A DNA stretch of 64,000 nt from Aquatica leii (taxonomy: Eukaryota; Arthropoda; Insecta; Coleoptera; Lampyridae). The notes under the pieces are model-generated. The model saw only the letters and a program-made list of their open reading frames with translations, was not told where the DNA came from and made no database searches. The position numbers and the translations under genes are program-made. Shown here piece by piece: positions 48,385 through 59,312 of this stretch (the stretch's first letter is position 1; each line of letters starts with the position of its first letter). The stretch lies in the NCBI GenBank assembly GCA_035610365.1, contig CM069432.1, positions 22,692,354 to 22,756,353 on the forward strand. Direction: 5' to 3'.

Positions 48385-49220
48385 ACGACGAAATTTGGTA
48401 AAAAAGTTGTTTATATTGTTAGCCATGTTACAGATTTGATCCACAGGTTCCCTAGTATGGGAAATCTTCCGCTCAGTCAAGTGGAGCTTACACCTCCATT
48501 TTTTGTCTGTGAGGTAGACTACGCTAATCTTTTTTGCCTAAAAGATCCAAGGGCTGTAATTATAAAATTATCAAAATTTTTGTGTTTGTTTGTCTGTTTT
48601 TCTGCAAAGACTGTTCATCTAGATTGCGACTAGCGACGGATTTTTGTGAAAACATTTTTTCATTATCATTATTCCAATAATGGAATAAACTTTGTTGGCT
48701 CTAACTTTCAGTTATTCTTGCACATAACCTACATGTTGGTAGTCTGTGGGAGACAGGACTTAAATCCTACAAAAGATTTTGCGTTCCAAATTTTAAAGAA
48801 CTTTTTTTCTTATATTTCAATCTTAATGATATACAACTCTTAACACTTGCTCATTTTTTTATAGGAGGCCACTTATTGCGTTACCTGATACGGATGTTAT
48901 TCATTTACAAGAATCAAGGCTCTGTAACTTTCAATAAGCACAGCGTCTTTACCAACAAATATGGAAACGTTAGAGTTCCAAATCTGTTTCCAAACTTCAG
49001 CAACAAACTAAATGACTTTCTAACCAGCCGCAGCTAAAATCGACCTAGTACTTTATCGGAAAAGACCATTTTCTTCCACTACAATGGCACATGGGAATAG
49101 TTCTATTTTGCGGCTGACGATGTTGCTCGAAAAGTCGAACTTAAATAAATCTTTTAAGCATTGAAGGTCAAAAACGAAGAAGCCGTAACATCAGCTTTCA
49201 GTTTATTCAAATTGGAGTAT
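48385..49220 (+). pseudogene. BEL-3: integrase remnant of a second BEL/Pao family
   Basis: Starts inside the integrase zinc region: MGNLPLSQVELTPPFFVCEV and DYANLFCLKDPRA (usually VDYAGPF), then LCLFVCFSAKTVHLDCD (48585-48635), ILTLAHFFIGGHLLRYL (48840-48890) and FTNKYGNVR. A C-terminal EEAVTSAFSLFKLEYFII stretch (about 49180-49225) ends it. Sequence is distinct from BEL-1 and BEL-2. Central catalytic-region motifs are degraded. The piece ends about 30 bp before a hAT terminus. Confidence 0.75.
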
Positions 49221-49253
49221 TTTATTATATAGGTGGACTCAGTGGCGGCTTCT

Positions 49254-50304
49254 CTATTAGGTCATTTGGTCAATGACCCTCCAAAAATGAATAAGAAAGG
49301 TATTTTATTTGCTTCAAAATTACAGGAACTTTGCGTTTAAATTAAATTATCAGCGTTTTGCGTTTAAATAATTGTCAATTTAAACGCAACAGATACGAAA
49401 GCTTGCGAATTTACCTGAGGCTGACACGTACTTGTGCCCGCATTAAATTATATTACCATGATAGTTATTGTAATCAATAGTGATACACACATAATACAAT
49501 TTTATGCGAGTTAGAAAAGAAGATAAGTAAAAGTTTAAATGCTTTCGCAGGGTCTTCAGTCAGGCCGCTTACGCCAAAGATAATACTTAGTGCAATTATC
49601 TTTGAGTCAAATGCTTACATTGCTTACGTGACTTACGTTATCTATGGTTATCTTTGCAGCACGTGTGTGTTAAATACAGATTTCTTATCACATATGACAA
49701 ACTTTACAGTCGATTTTCTTAGTTGATCGTATTATTATTATTATTAATATTCATTTCTAACAGACGACTTATCGTTTTTGTTTTATAATAACTGTGGTAC
49801 AAGACGTTAAAAAATGAATAGCTAATAATAGTTTACTCTTCTAGAATTTAATGCTCGTCCTCAGCCTTTACTTCAAATTCGATCAACCAGTAAACATAAA
49901 AATAAAGAAATTTACAGTAATTTTAAACAATCTGTGTATGATTCGTTAGATTGGATTTGTGGATTTGAAATAAATAATAGATTTTAGTGTTTTACGTTTA
50001 CTGTTTTCAGATGATGTATTAAATCATTAAGTTGTAAAAATAATGTTACGGATTTATAGCATTTAAAAGAAAAAGTAAAAATCAATTGTGAGGTCAATTA
50101 AAGACTATAATGAAAAGGTTTGTAAAAACTAAAAATAGATAGATACATTAAATAAAACAATTGATTGACTTTACATATGACTACAGTGGAAAGAGAGCGA
50201 TATTTCTCTGTGTTAAAAAGAATTCAAACATTTCTACGCAACTGGCAATACTATGAGACAATAAAGATGTGCATTTCTATGCTAAGGACAAGAAGATCGA
50301 TTAA
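49254..50304 (+). mobile_element. hAT-2: internally deleted ZMYM1-like hAT
   Basis: Begins CAGTGGCGGCTTCTCTATTA at 49254, with about 190 bp shared with the 8246-8445 terminus. Near 50180-50295 the plus strand encodes TTVERERYFSVLKRIQTFLR, the hAT dimerisation domain (usually ERSFSxLKRIKTxLR). Terminus and C-terminus in the right order and orientation, only about 750 bp apart, indicate that most of the transposase was deleted. 49446-50170 has no other coding signal, with an ATT microsatellite at 49731-49746. The 3' end is cut by the Penelope element. Confidence 0.65.
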
Positions 50305-50339
50305 CTAAGGACATTTCTACTACCGAATCCAACCCGAAA

Positions 50340-50900
50340 TTGGTCTTTTTACCCTACATTCACAAGGTTACAGATCAAATAGGGAAACTCCTTCGTAAGA
50401 ATGGTATTAAACCCATATTCAACTCGACAGGCAAAATCTCTCAGATTCTTCCTTCTCCCAAAGACAAATTTCCTACACTTTCATCTCAAGGTGTATACCA
50501 AATTCCCTGTTCTTGTGGTTTAGTCTACATTGGTGAAACCGGTCGTTCCGTCATTACTCGCATTTCAGAACATGATCGTTGTATAAGAAAAAGGTATACT
50601 TCCAAGTCTGCGGTCGCTGAACATCATTTTACTACAGGTCACAAGATAGATTTTGATAGTGTTTCGTTGATTGCCAAATCTCCATTCTTTTTCAACAGAA
50701 AATTCCGAGAAAGCATAGAAATCATCAAACACCCCAATAACTTCAATCGCGATCATGGTTTGGAACTATCCCCTCTTTGGTTCCCGGTTATTAGTCATTT
50801 ATCAAAAACACGCCCCCTAACAACCGTAACCCAATCAGGGTCGAGCTTAATCATCCGTGACGATCCTGTTCCTTTAAATACGGAGACTATTTCTTCTTAA
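50340..50900 (+). pseudogene. Penelope-like GIY-YIG endonuclease fragment (PLE-A1)
   Basis: The uninterrupted frame begins without its own ATG in the RT-endonuclease linker (YIHKVTDQIGKLLRKNGI). It has the GIY-YIG domain GVYQIPCSCGLVYIGETGRS, then TRISEHDRCI, KSAVAEHHFTTGHKIDFDS and IEIIKHPNNFNRDHGLELS, whose NNFNRD and E residues belong to the endonuclease core. It ends in NTETISS and a stop. In complete elements this domain follows the RT and nicks target DNA. Here the RT is missing, so the piece is not functional alone, although the frame itself is open over 186 codons. Confidence 0.85.
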
Positions 50901-51119
50901 GTTACTTCTACGGAGTTTAGAATCTGGCTTGGTTCACAAGTTGATTACCTAACTCGGTAGTGGTTCTTTGTTAGATTTTCGTTTGCTTTTTCAGGTTATC
51001 GTTTTCTTTCTTACCTTTTCATAGTTTAGGTTATGGCTTGTTTTACAAGTGGATAACCTAACTTTTGAGAAGTTCTTAGTTAGATTTCGATTGCTTGTTT
51101 GAGTTTTGCGATTTATCTC

Positions 51120-51172
51120 ACGCCCTGATGAAGCCCCTTACGAAAGTGGGCGAAACGTTGGCAGCTTCGGTT
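51120..51172 (+). ncRNA. hammerhead-ribozyme-like core, copy 1
   Basis: CTGATGA (51125-51131), a stem II with loop (GCCC...TTACGAAA...GGGC), then GAAA (51152-51155) followed by CGTTGGC. This is the invariant hammerhead order CUGAUGA - stem II - GAAA. Hammerhead motifs in Penelope terminal repeats are established. Stem III here is short and imperfect (GUU/AGC), so self-cleavage may need a dimer. The same motif occurs in the two other copies of this family. Confidence 0.65.
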
Positions 51173-51547
51173 GCAAATATGACACGGTCCAAACCCGGAA
51201 GAAATTCTAATGTTAGTATAGATTCCGGCCGTGGAAGCCTTCGCTATTACATCTTAGACACTTAATTTTGTGATTGGACATCATCGAATTAAGTTTGGAT
51301 TTTGCTTGCTAATCCATTCTTAGCTACCAATTACTATATTTTTATGTGTTTGTTGTTTTCTATAGTGTTTGCTTAGATAGCAGTAAACTTTTACTGTTTC
51401 CTGAAGTATTTTCTACATGAGAGTTTTTGCTTGTCTCAAGTAATTGTTTTAAATGTGGCAATTTTTATGTATAAATCATAATAATTGATTCTTTTAGTTT
51501 CATTGGTTTGTTTTGACAAAGTTCGATATAAATTGTTTACTTGTTTA

Positions 51548-52412
51548 GAGTAGTTAAACACCCAGACTTAGGCTTGGTCCTAGTCTCTTCTTGAGAGTAA
51601 AAAAAAAACATGGAAAAGATCAATAAATCGAAAAGTCAAAGAAGACTTATCACCTCTTACTAGCACCGCTTATTTACCTTACTGTATGGGTTCGACAGAC
51701 AAAATAAGCAGGGTGCTAAAAAAAACAATATTAAAACTGTCTTTACGACTAAGGATACCCTGACCACCTGGTTTACATCCGCTAAAGACAAACAAGGGGC
51801 TCTAAAACATGCCAGAGTTTACAAAATTCCTTGTTCCTGTAGATCAAGTTATATAGGACAAACGGGACGCTCTACTGAAGTTAGAGTAAAAGAACATATA
51901 GCTGACTGCAAACACCGCAGAGTTACTAAATCAGCAGTGACAGAACACGTGTGGAACCAAAGGCACACGCTGAACTTTGACCAAACTAAGGTGTTGGCTA
52001 GAACTCCTTTCTAATACGCCAAGCTGTGGAAATAGAAAAACATCTATATAATATGAACCGAGAAGACGGTTTAAGACTCAGCAAATTTTGGCTACCGGTA
52101 TTATATCCTCTAAGACAAAGATCAACCTTCTTGGAAAGGACACAAACACTTACTCCGAGTAATAACGTAGTCAGTCAAGCGGCAACGGAAAGATAAGGTC
52201 CGTCAATCACGCTAATCGCTATTGGTATAAATATCGTCATTTACACTTTTTCTTTCAGTGACATTTACCACTCTAAAGGTGCAAGCTGCAATCTCTTGCC
52301 AAACGTCAGTTTGTTTGGGTTCACGAACAACAATACGGCAAAGCCCAAGTTTTACTTCTTGTTTTGGCTCTCAAGAAGAGATTAGGATGAAGTTTGGGTG
52401 TTTTACTACGAC
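51548..52412 (+). mobile_element. PLE-B: second Penelope-like family, flanked by inverted repeats
   Basis: A degenerate GIY-YIG frame (VYKIPCSCRSSYIGQTGRST, VKEHIADCKHRRVTKSAVTE, QRHTLNFDQTKVLARTPF, then NMNREDGLRLSKFWLPV) lies between arms 51548-51600 and 52364-52412. The arms are inverted copies (AAACACCCAGACTT ... GTCTCTTCTTGAGAG against the complement of CTCTCAAGAAGAGATTAGG). Its protein differs clearly from PLE-A. At least one stop (after RTPF) and one frame change. No RT domain is left. Confidence 0.65.
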
Positions 52413-52419
52413 ACGGTCT

Positions 52420-53625
52420 AAAATTTAACTTTAGTCCAAGGCTTTGAGGATAAACCTTTATCAACTGAATTTAATAAAGTAACTACTAAAATAGAGCATG
52501 TAGAAACGCAGATTAGATTACATTTCTAGCTCTATTAATGATGTCAATAAACCTGAATGGACTATTTTAAAAGATCTTTGTTTTCAACTAATAGAATCCC
52601 TCTCCGAAGTAGCAGAAGGTGACGAAATACATCACAACGATTTATTGTCAGTTATTGAAATTTCCGAACAACAAGGAACTAGTGCCCTTGCTACTACGTT
52701 GCTTAACACTGTTCCCGAAGCAATTTCAAATCCAACAATACAACCCTCTCATAGCTCTCCGCATACAAGTAGTCGTACAGTTGACTTTGATTTGTCAGAC
52801 CGTATCGAACAATTTTCTAATCGTTTACAAAACTTAAATTTATCACCAGGTACGTAGTTCCAACCTCAATTCGAGTATCAAAATTAAATTTAAAATTTTC
52901 TGGAAATACTGCAAGCCAAGGTGTAAATTCGTTTTTAGAACGAGTCGAGGAGTTAAGAGTAGCTCGTAATTTACCCTCCAAACCATTATTTTAGAAGCTG
53001 TTGATTTGTTTGACAATCAAGCTCTAATATGGTTCAGATCTATTCGTAATAAGGTTAGAAGCCGGAATGAAATTATCACTTTGCTAAGAAAACATTATCT
53101 TCGTAGTGATTATGACGATGCTCTTTGGGATGAAATTCGTTCAAGAGTACAAGGAGTCGACGAACGTCCTCATATTTTGTATATCGTTATGTTATGATTA
53201 ATTTTTTTAATCGTTTGAGCCGGATTCCCCCTGAAGGTATTCAATTGAAATAGATTAGAAAAAATTTGCAACCGTATTTCAGTAGTCATCTTGCTTCAGG
53301 AAAAAAAAATAAAAAGTTTCGAGCTAAGTTTTCTGCTCACAGCGCTCCCTTGGAACCAGACTTAGCTTATAAACCCTCTACATCTTTAAAACGACAAGTA
53401 AATTCAGTTATCTCTAGCACTCCAAAAAAATCTTTTCAATTTTGTAAGTCAAGTTTCGTAAGATCTTCTTGTAATGTCATTTGTTTGAATTGCAAAGAAA
53501 ACGGGCACACGTATCATCGTCTTAATAAAGAACGTACTATTTTCTGTTATGTTTGCGGAACTCCTCACGCTACTTTTTCTACTTGTCCAAAATGTAGCAA
53601 TAAAAATTCAAAAAACAAGTAGGAA
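52420..53625 (+). pseudogene. Gypsy-2 gag remnant
   Basis: Starts in an N-terminal segment (KPEWTILKDLCFQLIESLSE), then SDRIEQFSNRLQNLNLSPGT before a stop at about 52857. The core is LKFSGNTASQGVNSFLERVE, DNQALIWFRSIRNKVRS and LLRKHYLRSDYDDALWDEIR. A frameshift follows, and the zinc knuckles at 53470-53605 read CLNCKENGHTYHRLN (final C lost) and CYVCGTPHATFSTC. Similar in plan and words to Gypsy-1 gag. No 5' LTR was found upstream; PLE-B ends only a few bases before. Confidence 0.75.
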
Positions 53626-53699
53626 CAAGCATCGTGCTCGACCTACGACGCTTGATCTCCGAAATATTAAAGGCTGAAAAGTTATTATGGAAAAAGTGG

Positions 53700-56360
53700 C
53701 TACAAAAGGTTTTCCAATTTTATAAAACTTCTCAAATTACTTCAATGTTTTTTCATCATCATCATCAGGATAATAGACTGTTTATTAAAGTTCAAGTTAA
53801 CAATATTTCTTTATTAGCATTGTTGAACTTCGGTGCTAATTAATCCGTGATAGCTAAAGAAAGACTTCTTGCTAAATAAACTAAATTTGCCACTGAGTAA
53901 TTTTAATACTAGAATGACACTTTAAACAGCTGATGATACTTGTCAGTCAGTCTTGGGTTTAGTAGAATTGCCGGTAACTATTGACGGTATCATAAAAGTC
54001 GTTAGCTGCATAGTTTCTAACACTATTTCCGCTGCTCTTATTCTTGGTGCCGAAAGTTGTTACTTATTTAACTTAAATACAAATTTTCGCTCGGATACAT
54101 TTAACGTTTCTAGTTTAAAACCTTCACCGAAATATATTTTTGGAAAAGACTATCTTTCACCAGAACAATTTCGAACACTAGAAGTGATAATTAATGAATT
54201 TCAGGAGATTAGTGGTCCGAAACTTGGTCGTACTCATATGGTAACCCATCATATTGATACGGGACCAGTCAAACAAAGATATTGCCCAATGTAGCCTGTA
54301 ATGTTAAACGCTGTTAACAAAGAAGTCGATAACATGTTGGAATTAGGGGTTATCGAAAAATCATTTTCGCCTTGAAACTCTCCATATCTACTACCTTATG
54401 TCAATGGTATTCTTGATAGATTACAAGACGCCCGTTTCTTAAGTTTTATTGATCTTCAAAAAAGCATTTTGGCAAATTCCACTTTGAAAAGACAGTTGAG
54501 AGAAAACCGCGTTTCCTGTTCCAGGCCGAGGTTTATTTGAATTTAAAGTTTTTCCTTTTGGTCTCAACAACAGCCCTCAAACTTTACAAAGAATGATGGA
54601 CAATATTTTTGGTCCCGAGCTAGAAAATGTTTTTGTGTATATGGATGACATCATCATTACCTCTAAAACATTTTTCGAACATACCAATACCCTTCTCAAA
54701 GTTTTTAATCGATTGAAAGATGCTGGTCTCAGAATAAATCTAGAAAAATGCGAATTTTGCAGACCGTCTTTAACGTATTTAGGTTTCTTTGTAGACAAGG
54801 ATGGGTTACGCACAGATCCTTCTAAAGTTGACGCAATCGTTTCATTCGCTACTCCTACAAATATGACGAAAGTTAAAAGATTTTTAGGAAGGGCCGGCTG
54901 GTATCGGAGATTCATTCCAAATTTTTCAAGTGTCGTATCTTCTATATTAGATAGGCCGATAAAAAAAAATTCATCAAATGGAATGATCGTGCTAAATCTT
55001 CCTTTCACTTAAAAACTTAAACTTAAAAATCTGTTAGTTTCTGGTCCTATTTTAACTAGTCCTGATGTTAGCAAACTTTTCATTATTCAATGCAATGCTA
55101 GTGATGTCAGCTTAAGAGCGATCTTACTCCAAGGAGAAGGTTTAGAAGAAAAGGTTATCGCTTATGCTAGTCGTTCATTAACAAGTTCAGAAAGAAATTA
55201 TTCTGTGACAGAGAAAGAATGTTTGGCTTGCTTATTTGGCATTGAAATGTATACACAACTTACTCATTTTAAGATCATTACCGAACACCATGGCTTGCTT
55301 TGATTGATCAAACTTCAATCGCCAACTGGTAGATTAGCTCGCTATACAGCTAGACTGTCTCAGTATAGCTTTGATATTGAACACAGAAAAGTTGTACCTG
55401 ACGCACTATTTAGAGCTCCCGTCTCTGTTGCTAACATAAATACCATAAATCTTGAAAAGTCAGATTTCTTTCCTTGGTATAACAACCTGGTTGTTAAGGT
55501 TACTACTGCTCTAGATTGATATCCGTCTTGCCGAGTAGAAAATGAAATTCTTCTCAAATACGTTCCAAACAAACATAATATTTTTTCTAAATTGGTTGAA
55601 TTGAAAATTGTTGTCCCCAAAACGAAACGTTTAGAACTTTTCCAACAATTTCATGATGAACCTACTTCTAGTCATCTTGGATCTTTAAAATTTCTGAAAT
55701 TTACTATTGGGCAAAAATGAAAGCTGATGTTGCTAAACATGTCAAAAAATGCAACGTATGTCAGTCTAGCAAATGTTGGTCGCAGCTTCGTCCTGGTCTT
55801 TTAGAAAACCAAAAAAAAGTCAAATACCCCTTTCAACTTATTTGTATCGATTTGATTGGTTCGTTACCGCGGTCTACTAAAGGTAAAGGTCACAAAATTT
55901 GTTCAAGTTCATCCTCTTAGAAAAGCAACAGCTTCTTCAACTGTTAAATTCTTAGAAAATGATGTCTTTCTAATGTTTGGAGTACCACAAATTATCATGT
56001 GTGACCTCAGTTTATTGGAAGACTGTTTCAAAAACTCATTGACAAATATAAGGTTTAAAAAGTTTGGTACATTGCTTCTTATCATCCGCAAGTAAATCCG
56101 GTCGAACGAATAAAGTTAGTACTACGACAATTCGTTCATACGTAAAAGAAAATCATAGGTTGTGGAATGCTCAGCTTTTTAAGATAGCCCACGCGATTAG
56201 AAATGCTGTACATGAAGTTACCGGTTATACTCCATCATTTCTTAATTTTGGTAGAACTGTGTCCGCTCATGGTGATTATTATGGTCGATTAGTTACTTTC
56301 AAAAAAGACGATATTTCATTGGAAACTCGAGAACAACTAGTTAAAGATGTAAATTAACGT
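53700..56360 (+). pseudogene. Gypsy-2 pol, first part (protease to integrase core)
   Basis: Protease: VQVNNISLLALLNFGAN (about 53790-53840), where the catalytic D of D-S/T-G-A is N. Connection: LGLVELPVTIDGIIKVV, LILGAESCYLF. RT: GPVKQRYCPM, FWQIPL-like and GLNNSPQTL in other frames, then VFVYMDDIIITSKTFFEHT (54630-54680, catalytic YMDD intact), LRINLEKCEFC, RFLGRAGWYRRFIPNFS. RNase H: IQCNASDVSLRAILLQ (first D replaced by N) and SRSLTSSERNYSVTEKECLA. Integrase: KHVKKCNVCQSSKCWSQ, FQLICIDLIGSLPRSTKGKG, KFLENDVFLMFGVPQIIMCD, HEVTGYTPSFLNFGRTVSAH. Multiple frameshifts. It continues after the Penelope insertion at 59034. Confidence 0.85.
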
Positions 56361-56395
56361 TCTCCACTTTACTAAGATAAGAATGTCTTCCGGGT

Positions 56396-56995
56396 TTGGA
56401 CCGTGTCATTGTTGTTGTGACCGAAGTTGCCAACGTTTCGCCTACTTTCGTACCTTACATTCACAACGTTACAGATCAAATAGAAAAACTTTTTCGTAAG
56501 CATGGTATTAAACACATATTCAACTCGACAAGCAAAATCTCTCAGATTCTTCCTTCTCCCAAAGACAAATTTCCTACACTTTCATCTCAAGGCGTATACC
56601 AAATTCCTTGTGCATGTGGTTTAGTTTACATTGGTGAAACCGGTCGTTCCGTCATTATTCGCATTTCAGAACATGATTGTTGTATAAGAAAAAGGTATAT
56701 TTCCAAGTCTGCGGTTGCTGAACATCATTTTACTACAGGTCACAAGATAGATTTTGATAATGTTTCGTTTATTGCCAAATCTCTATTCTTTTTCAACAGG
56801 AAATTGCGAGAAAGCATAGAAATCATCAAACACCCCAATAACTTCAATCGCGATCATGGTTTCGAGCTATCCCTTCTTTGGTTCCCGGTCATTAGTCATT
56901 TATCGAAAACACGCCCTCTAGCAACCGTAACCCAATCGAGCTTAACCATCCGTGACGATACTTTTCCTTTAAATACGGAGACTATTTTTTCTTAA
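56396..56995 (+). pseudogene. Penelope-like GIY-YIG fragment (PLE-A2)
   Basis: From PYIHNVTDQIEKLF the frame is homologous to PLE-A1 (about 90 percent identical by eye): GVYQIPCACGLVYIGETGRS, HDCCIRKRYISKSAVAEHHF, KHPNNFNRDHGFELS. The first about 18 codons (DRVIVVVTEVANVSPTF) come from antisense terminal repeat, so the frame is a fusion created by the inverted 5' piece. Confidence 0.8.
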
Positions 56996-57204
56996 GTCAC
57001 TTTTACGGAGTGGCTTGGTTCACAAGTTGATTACTTAACTCGGTAATGGTCTTTGTTAGATTTTCGTTTGCTTTTTCAAGGTATCGTTTTCTTTCTTACC
57101 TTTTCAGAATTTAGATTATGGCTTGTTTCACAAGTGGATAACCTAACTTTTAAGAAGTTCTTAGTTAGCTTTCAGTTACTTGTTTAAGTTTTGCGATTTA
57201 TCTC

Positions 57205-57257
57205 ACACCCTGATGAAGCTCCTTACGAAAGTGGGCGAAACGTTAGCAACTTCGGTT
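57205..57257 (+). ncRNA. hammerhead-ribozyme-like core, copy 2
   Basis: CTGATGA at 57210-57216 and GAAA at 57237-57240. Stem II reads GCTC...GGGC here: the C-to-T change relative to copy 1 keeps pairing as a U-G wobble. The segment after GAAA is CGTTAGCAAC, allowing a short GUU/AAC stem III. Confidence 0.65.
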
Positions 57258-57342
57258 ACAACAACAATGACACGGTCCAAACCCGGAAGACATTCTTATC
57301 TTAGTATAGATTCCGGCCGTGGAAACCTTCGCTATTACATTA

Positions 57343-58650
57343 ACAATCTCTATGGGGAGAATATTTCTTCTAAAACCTCCGTATTTTCCAAACTTCGCCA
57401 CAAACTCGTTAAACTTTTGTACAATTTAACCTTTCTTAGTCGCTGTCGTGACCACAACATCATTCCTGCATTTCTCAGAATCAAGTTTCACATTCAAACA
57501 CGTTTTTCTAAAAACATCCTACACCGTGCTAGTGTAGCGTTAATACGCAAACGGATTAAGCAAACTAGGCGAGAGTTAGACATCATTTCGAAGCAACTCT
57601 TTTATCTTCATCTTGAGTTAGCCCACACTCTATCCCCAGATGATTGAAAACTCTTCGACAACATTACTTACCAGCAGTCTGATACCACTCTACCACTAAC
57701 CACTAAAAGTCATCTCAAAAAGTTTCAATTATTGGAATCAAAGAATCGTAAAGTTTAATCCACTACTGACTCCTTAAAGACGGTTGTCAATTTATCTAGT
57801 TTGGTCCTCACTTCAGAACAGGAATCGGTGCTCTCTAAGGGTCTGGCCACATCTCAGATCCCATTCGTATTAACACTGGCAAAATTCTTGAATCATCTAA
57901 AATTCCTAAATCCAACATTTCTAAGTCGGAAAAGTCAGCTCTAAAAAGTCTTCGTAAGAACCCTGATATTATTGTTCTTCCAGCCGACAAAGGCAACGCC
58001 ACTGTAGTTTTGAACCAAATTCATTATGTTACGAAAATCAATTCTATTTTGTCTGAGGAAACCTACGCTCTTCTAACTCACAACCCCACTTCGAGAATTG
58101 AACGTGAGTACAGCCAAATCATCAAGTCTTCCAATCTACCTCTTGAAACTAAACGTCGACTTACCCCATCAAATTCTAAACCACTTCGTTTATACAGACT
58201 TCCCAAAATTCACAAACAAGGTATTCCTTTTCGACCTATCGTCAGTACTATCCAATCTCCTACCTAGAAACTAGCCAAGTTCTTGTCCAACATCCTTTGC
58301 GAATTTACAGGTAAAACCTCTTCTCACATACTCAACTCTCAGCATTTTATTCAACGTCTAGAAACTATAAAACTTAAACCCCAAGATCTTCTTGTGAGCT
58401 TCGATGTTACTTCACTTTTTACTAAAATTCCTATTAAGGATTCGCTTATTATCATGTTACAGATTCTGTCTCAACATGGCAAGGACTTCAATTAAGGTCC
58501 TCTTATTGATAAGTGTCTATCGTCTACTTACTTCCAATTTGTTAACAAGTTTTACGAATAGGTTTCTGGTGCTGCTATGGGTTCTCCTCTATCCCCTGTT
58601 GTAGCTAACATTTTTATGAAATCCTTTGAAACGGTTGCTTTGGAATCATC
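57343..58650 (+). pseudogene. Penelope reverse transcriptase, N-terminal and palm part (PLE-A3)
   Basis: Begins just after the terminal repeat: FSKLRHKLVKLLYNLTFLSR, RKRIKQTRRELDIISKQLFY. Broken pieces follow, then DIIVLPADKGNATVVLN (57970-58015), LRLYRLPKIHKQGIPFRPIV (58186-58245), LLVSFDVTSLFTKIP (58396-58435, first catalytic D) and GAAMGSPLSPVVANIFMKSF (58568-58630). The sequence then jumps to the element's 3' end, so the YVDD box and the GIY-YIG are deleted. Several stops. Confidence 0.85.
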
Positions 58651-58896
58651 ATAAACACGGAGACTATTTCTTCTTAAGTCACTTCTACGGAGTTTAGAAT
58701 CTAGTTTGGTTCACCAGTTGATTACCTAACTCGGTATTGGTTCTTTGTCAGATTTTCGTTTGCTTTTTCAAGTTATCGTTTTCTTTCTTACCTTTTCAGA
58801 GTTTAGATTATAGCTTGTTTCACAAGTGGGTAACCTAACTTTTGAAAAGTTCTTAGTTAGATTTCGGTTGTTTGTTTGAGTTTTGCGATTTATCTC

Positions 58897-58949
58897 ACGC
58901 CCTGATGAAGCCCCTTACGAAAGTGTGCGAAACGTTGGCAACTTCGGTT
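58897..58949 (+). ncRNA. hammerhead-ribozyme-like core, copy 3
   Basis: CTGATGA at 58902-58908 and GAAA at 58929-58932. Stem II has one mismatch (GTGC in place of GGGC). CGTTGGCAAC follows, with a GUU/AAC mini stem III. Confidence 0.6.
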
Positions 58950-59033
58950 ACAACAACAATGACACGGTTTAAACCCGGAAGACATTCTTATCTTAGTATA
59001 GATTCCGGCCGTGGAAGCCTTCGGTATTACATT

Positions 59034-59312
59034 TCTCCACTTTACACAGAAATTGTTGAAAAATTGGAATATGAGCGTAATAAATGTTATTATAATTTGC
59101 GTAAAAGAAAATTGCGTTTTAAAAAAGATGATATTGTGTGGAAACGTAATCCGGTTTTGTCAAATGCTTCTAAGGGTTTTGCTCGAAAGCTTGCGTCTAA
59201 GTATATAAAAGTCAAAGTAACTGAAATCACTGGGAATGTAACTTATCGACTAGTAGATTTCAATGGTAGAAACTTAAAGAGTCTGGCATATCAAAGACCT
59301 GAAACCTAGTAC
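59034..59312 (+). pseudogene. Gypsy-2 integrase C-terminal part
   Basis: Continues the Gypsy-2 frame after the Penelope insert: SPLYTEIVEKLEYERNKCYY, DDIVWKRNPVLSNASKGFAR, KLASKYIKVKVTEITGNVTY, ending RNLKSLAYQRPET and a stop. This is the SH3-like/GPY-type end of Gypsy integrases. The same block is recognisable in Gypsy-1 at about 38950-38860. No 3' LTR was found beyond it (59313-59860 is AT-rich and featureless). Confidence 0.8.

Larger units (their letters stand above)
50305..51262 (+). mobile_element. PLE-A1: 5'-truncated Penelope-like element
   Basis: Contains only the GIY-YIG part of the ORF, a 3' untranslated region (50901-51114) and the terminal repeat (51115-51262). Its last words, GATTCCGGCCGTGGAAGCCT and TTCGCTATTACAT, recur at 57310-57342 and 59001-59033. 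Truncation at the 5' end is typical of Penelope insertions. Confidence 0.8.
56373..59033 (+). mobile_element. PLE-A2/A3: tandem Penelope insertion in Gypsy-2, 12-bp target duplication
   Basis: TCTCCACTTTAC occurs at 56361-56372 and 59034-59045. Removing the insert plus one copy restores the Gypsy-2 frame across the junction (SPLYTEIVEKLEYE). The insert contains, in order: an inverted piece of the terminal repeat (56373-56452, the complement of the element's own 3' end); a GIY-YIG end (56453-56995); a 3' UTR; a complete terminal repeat with hammerhead-like core (57200-57342); an RT part (57343-58648); an internal deletion at about 58648 that joins RT to the last codons of the ORF (NTETISS); a second 3' UTR; and a second terminal repeat (58890-59033). 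Confidence 0.9.
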
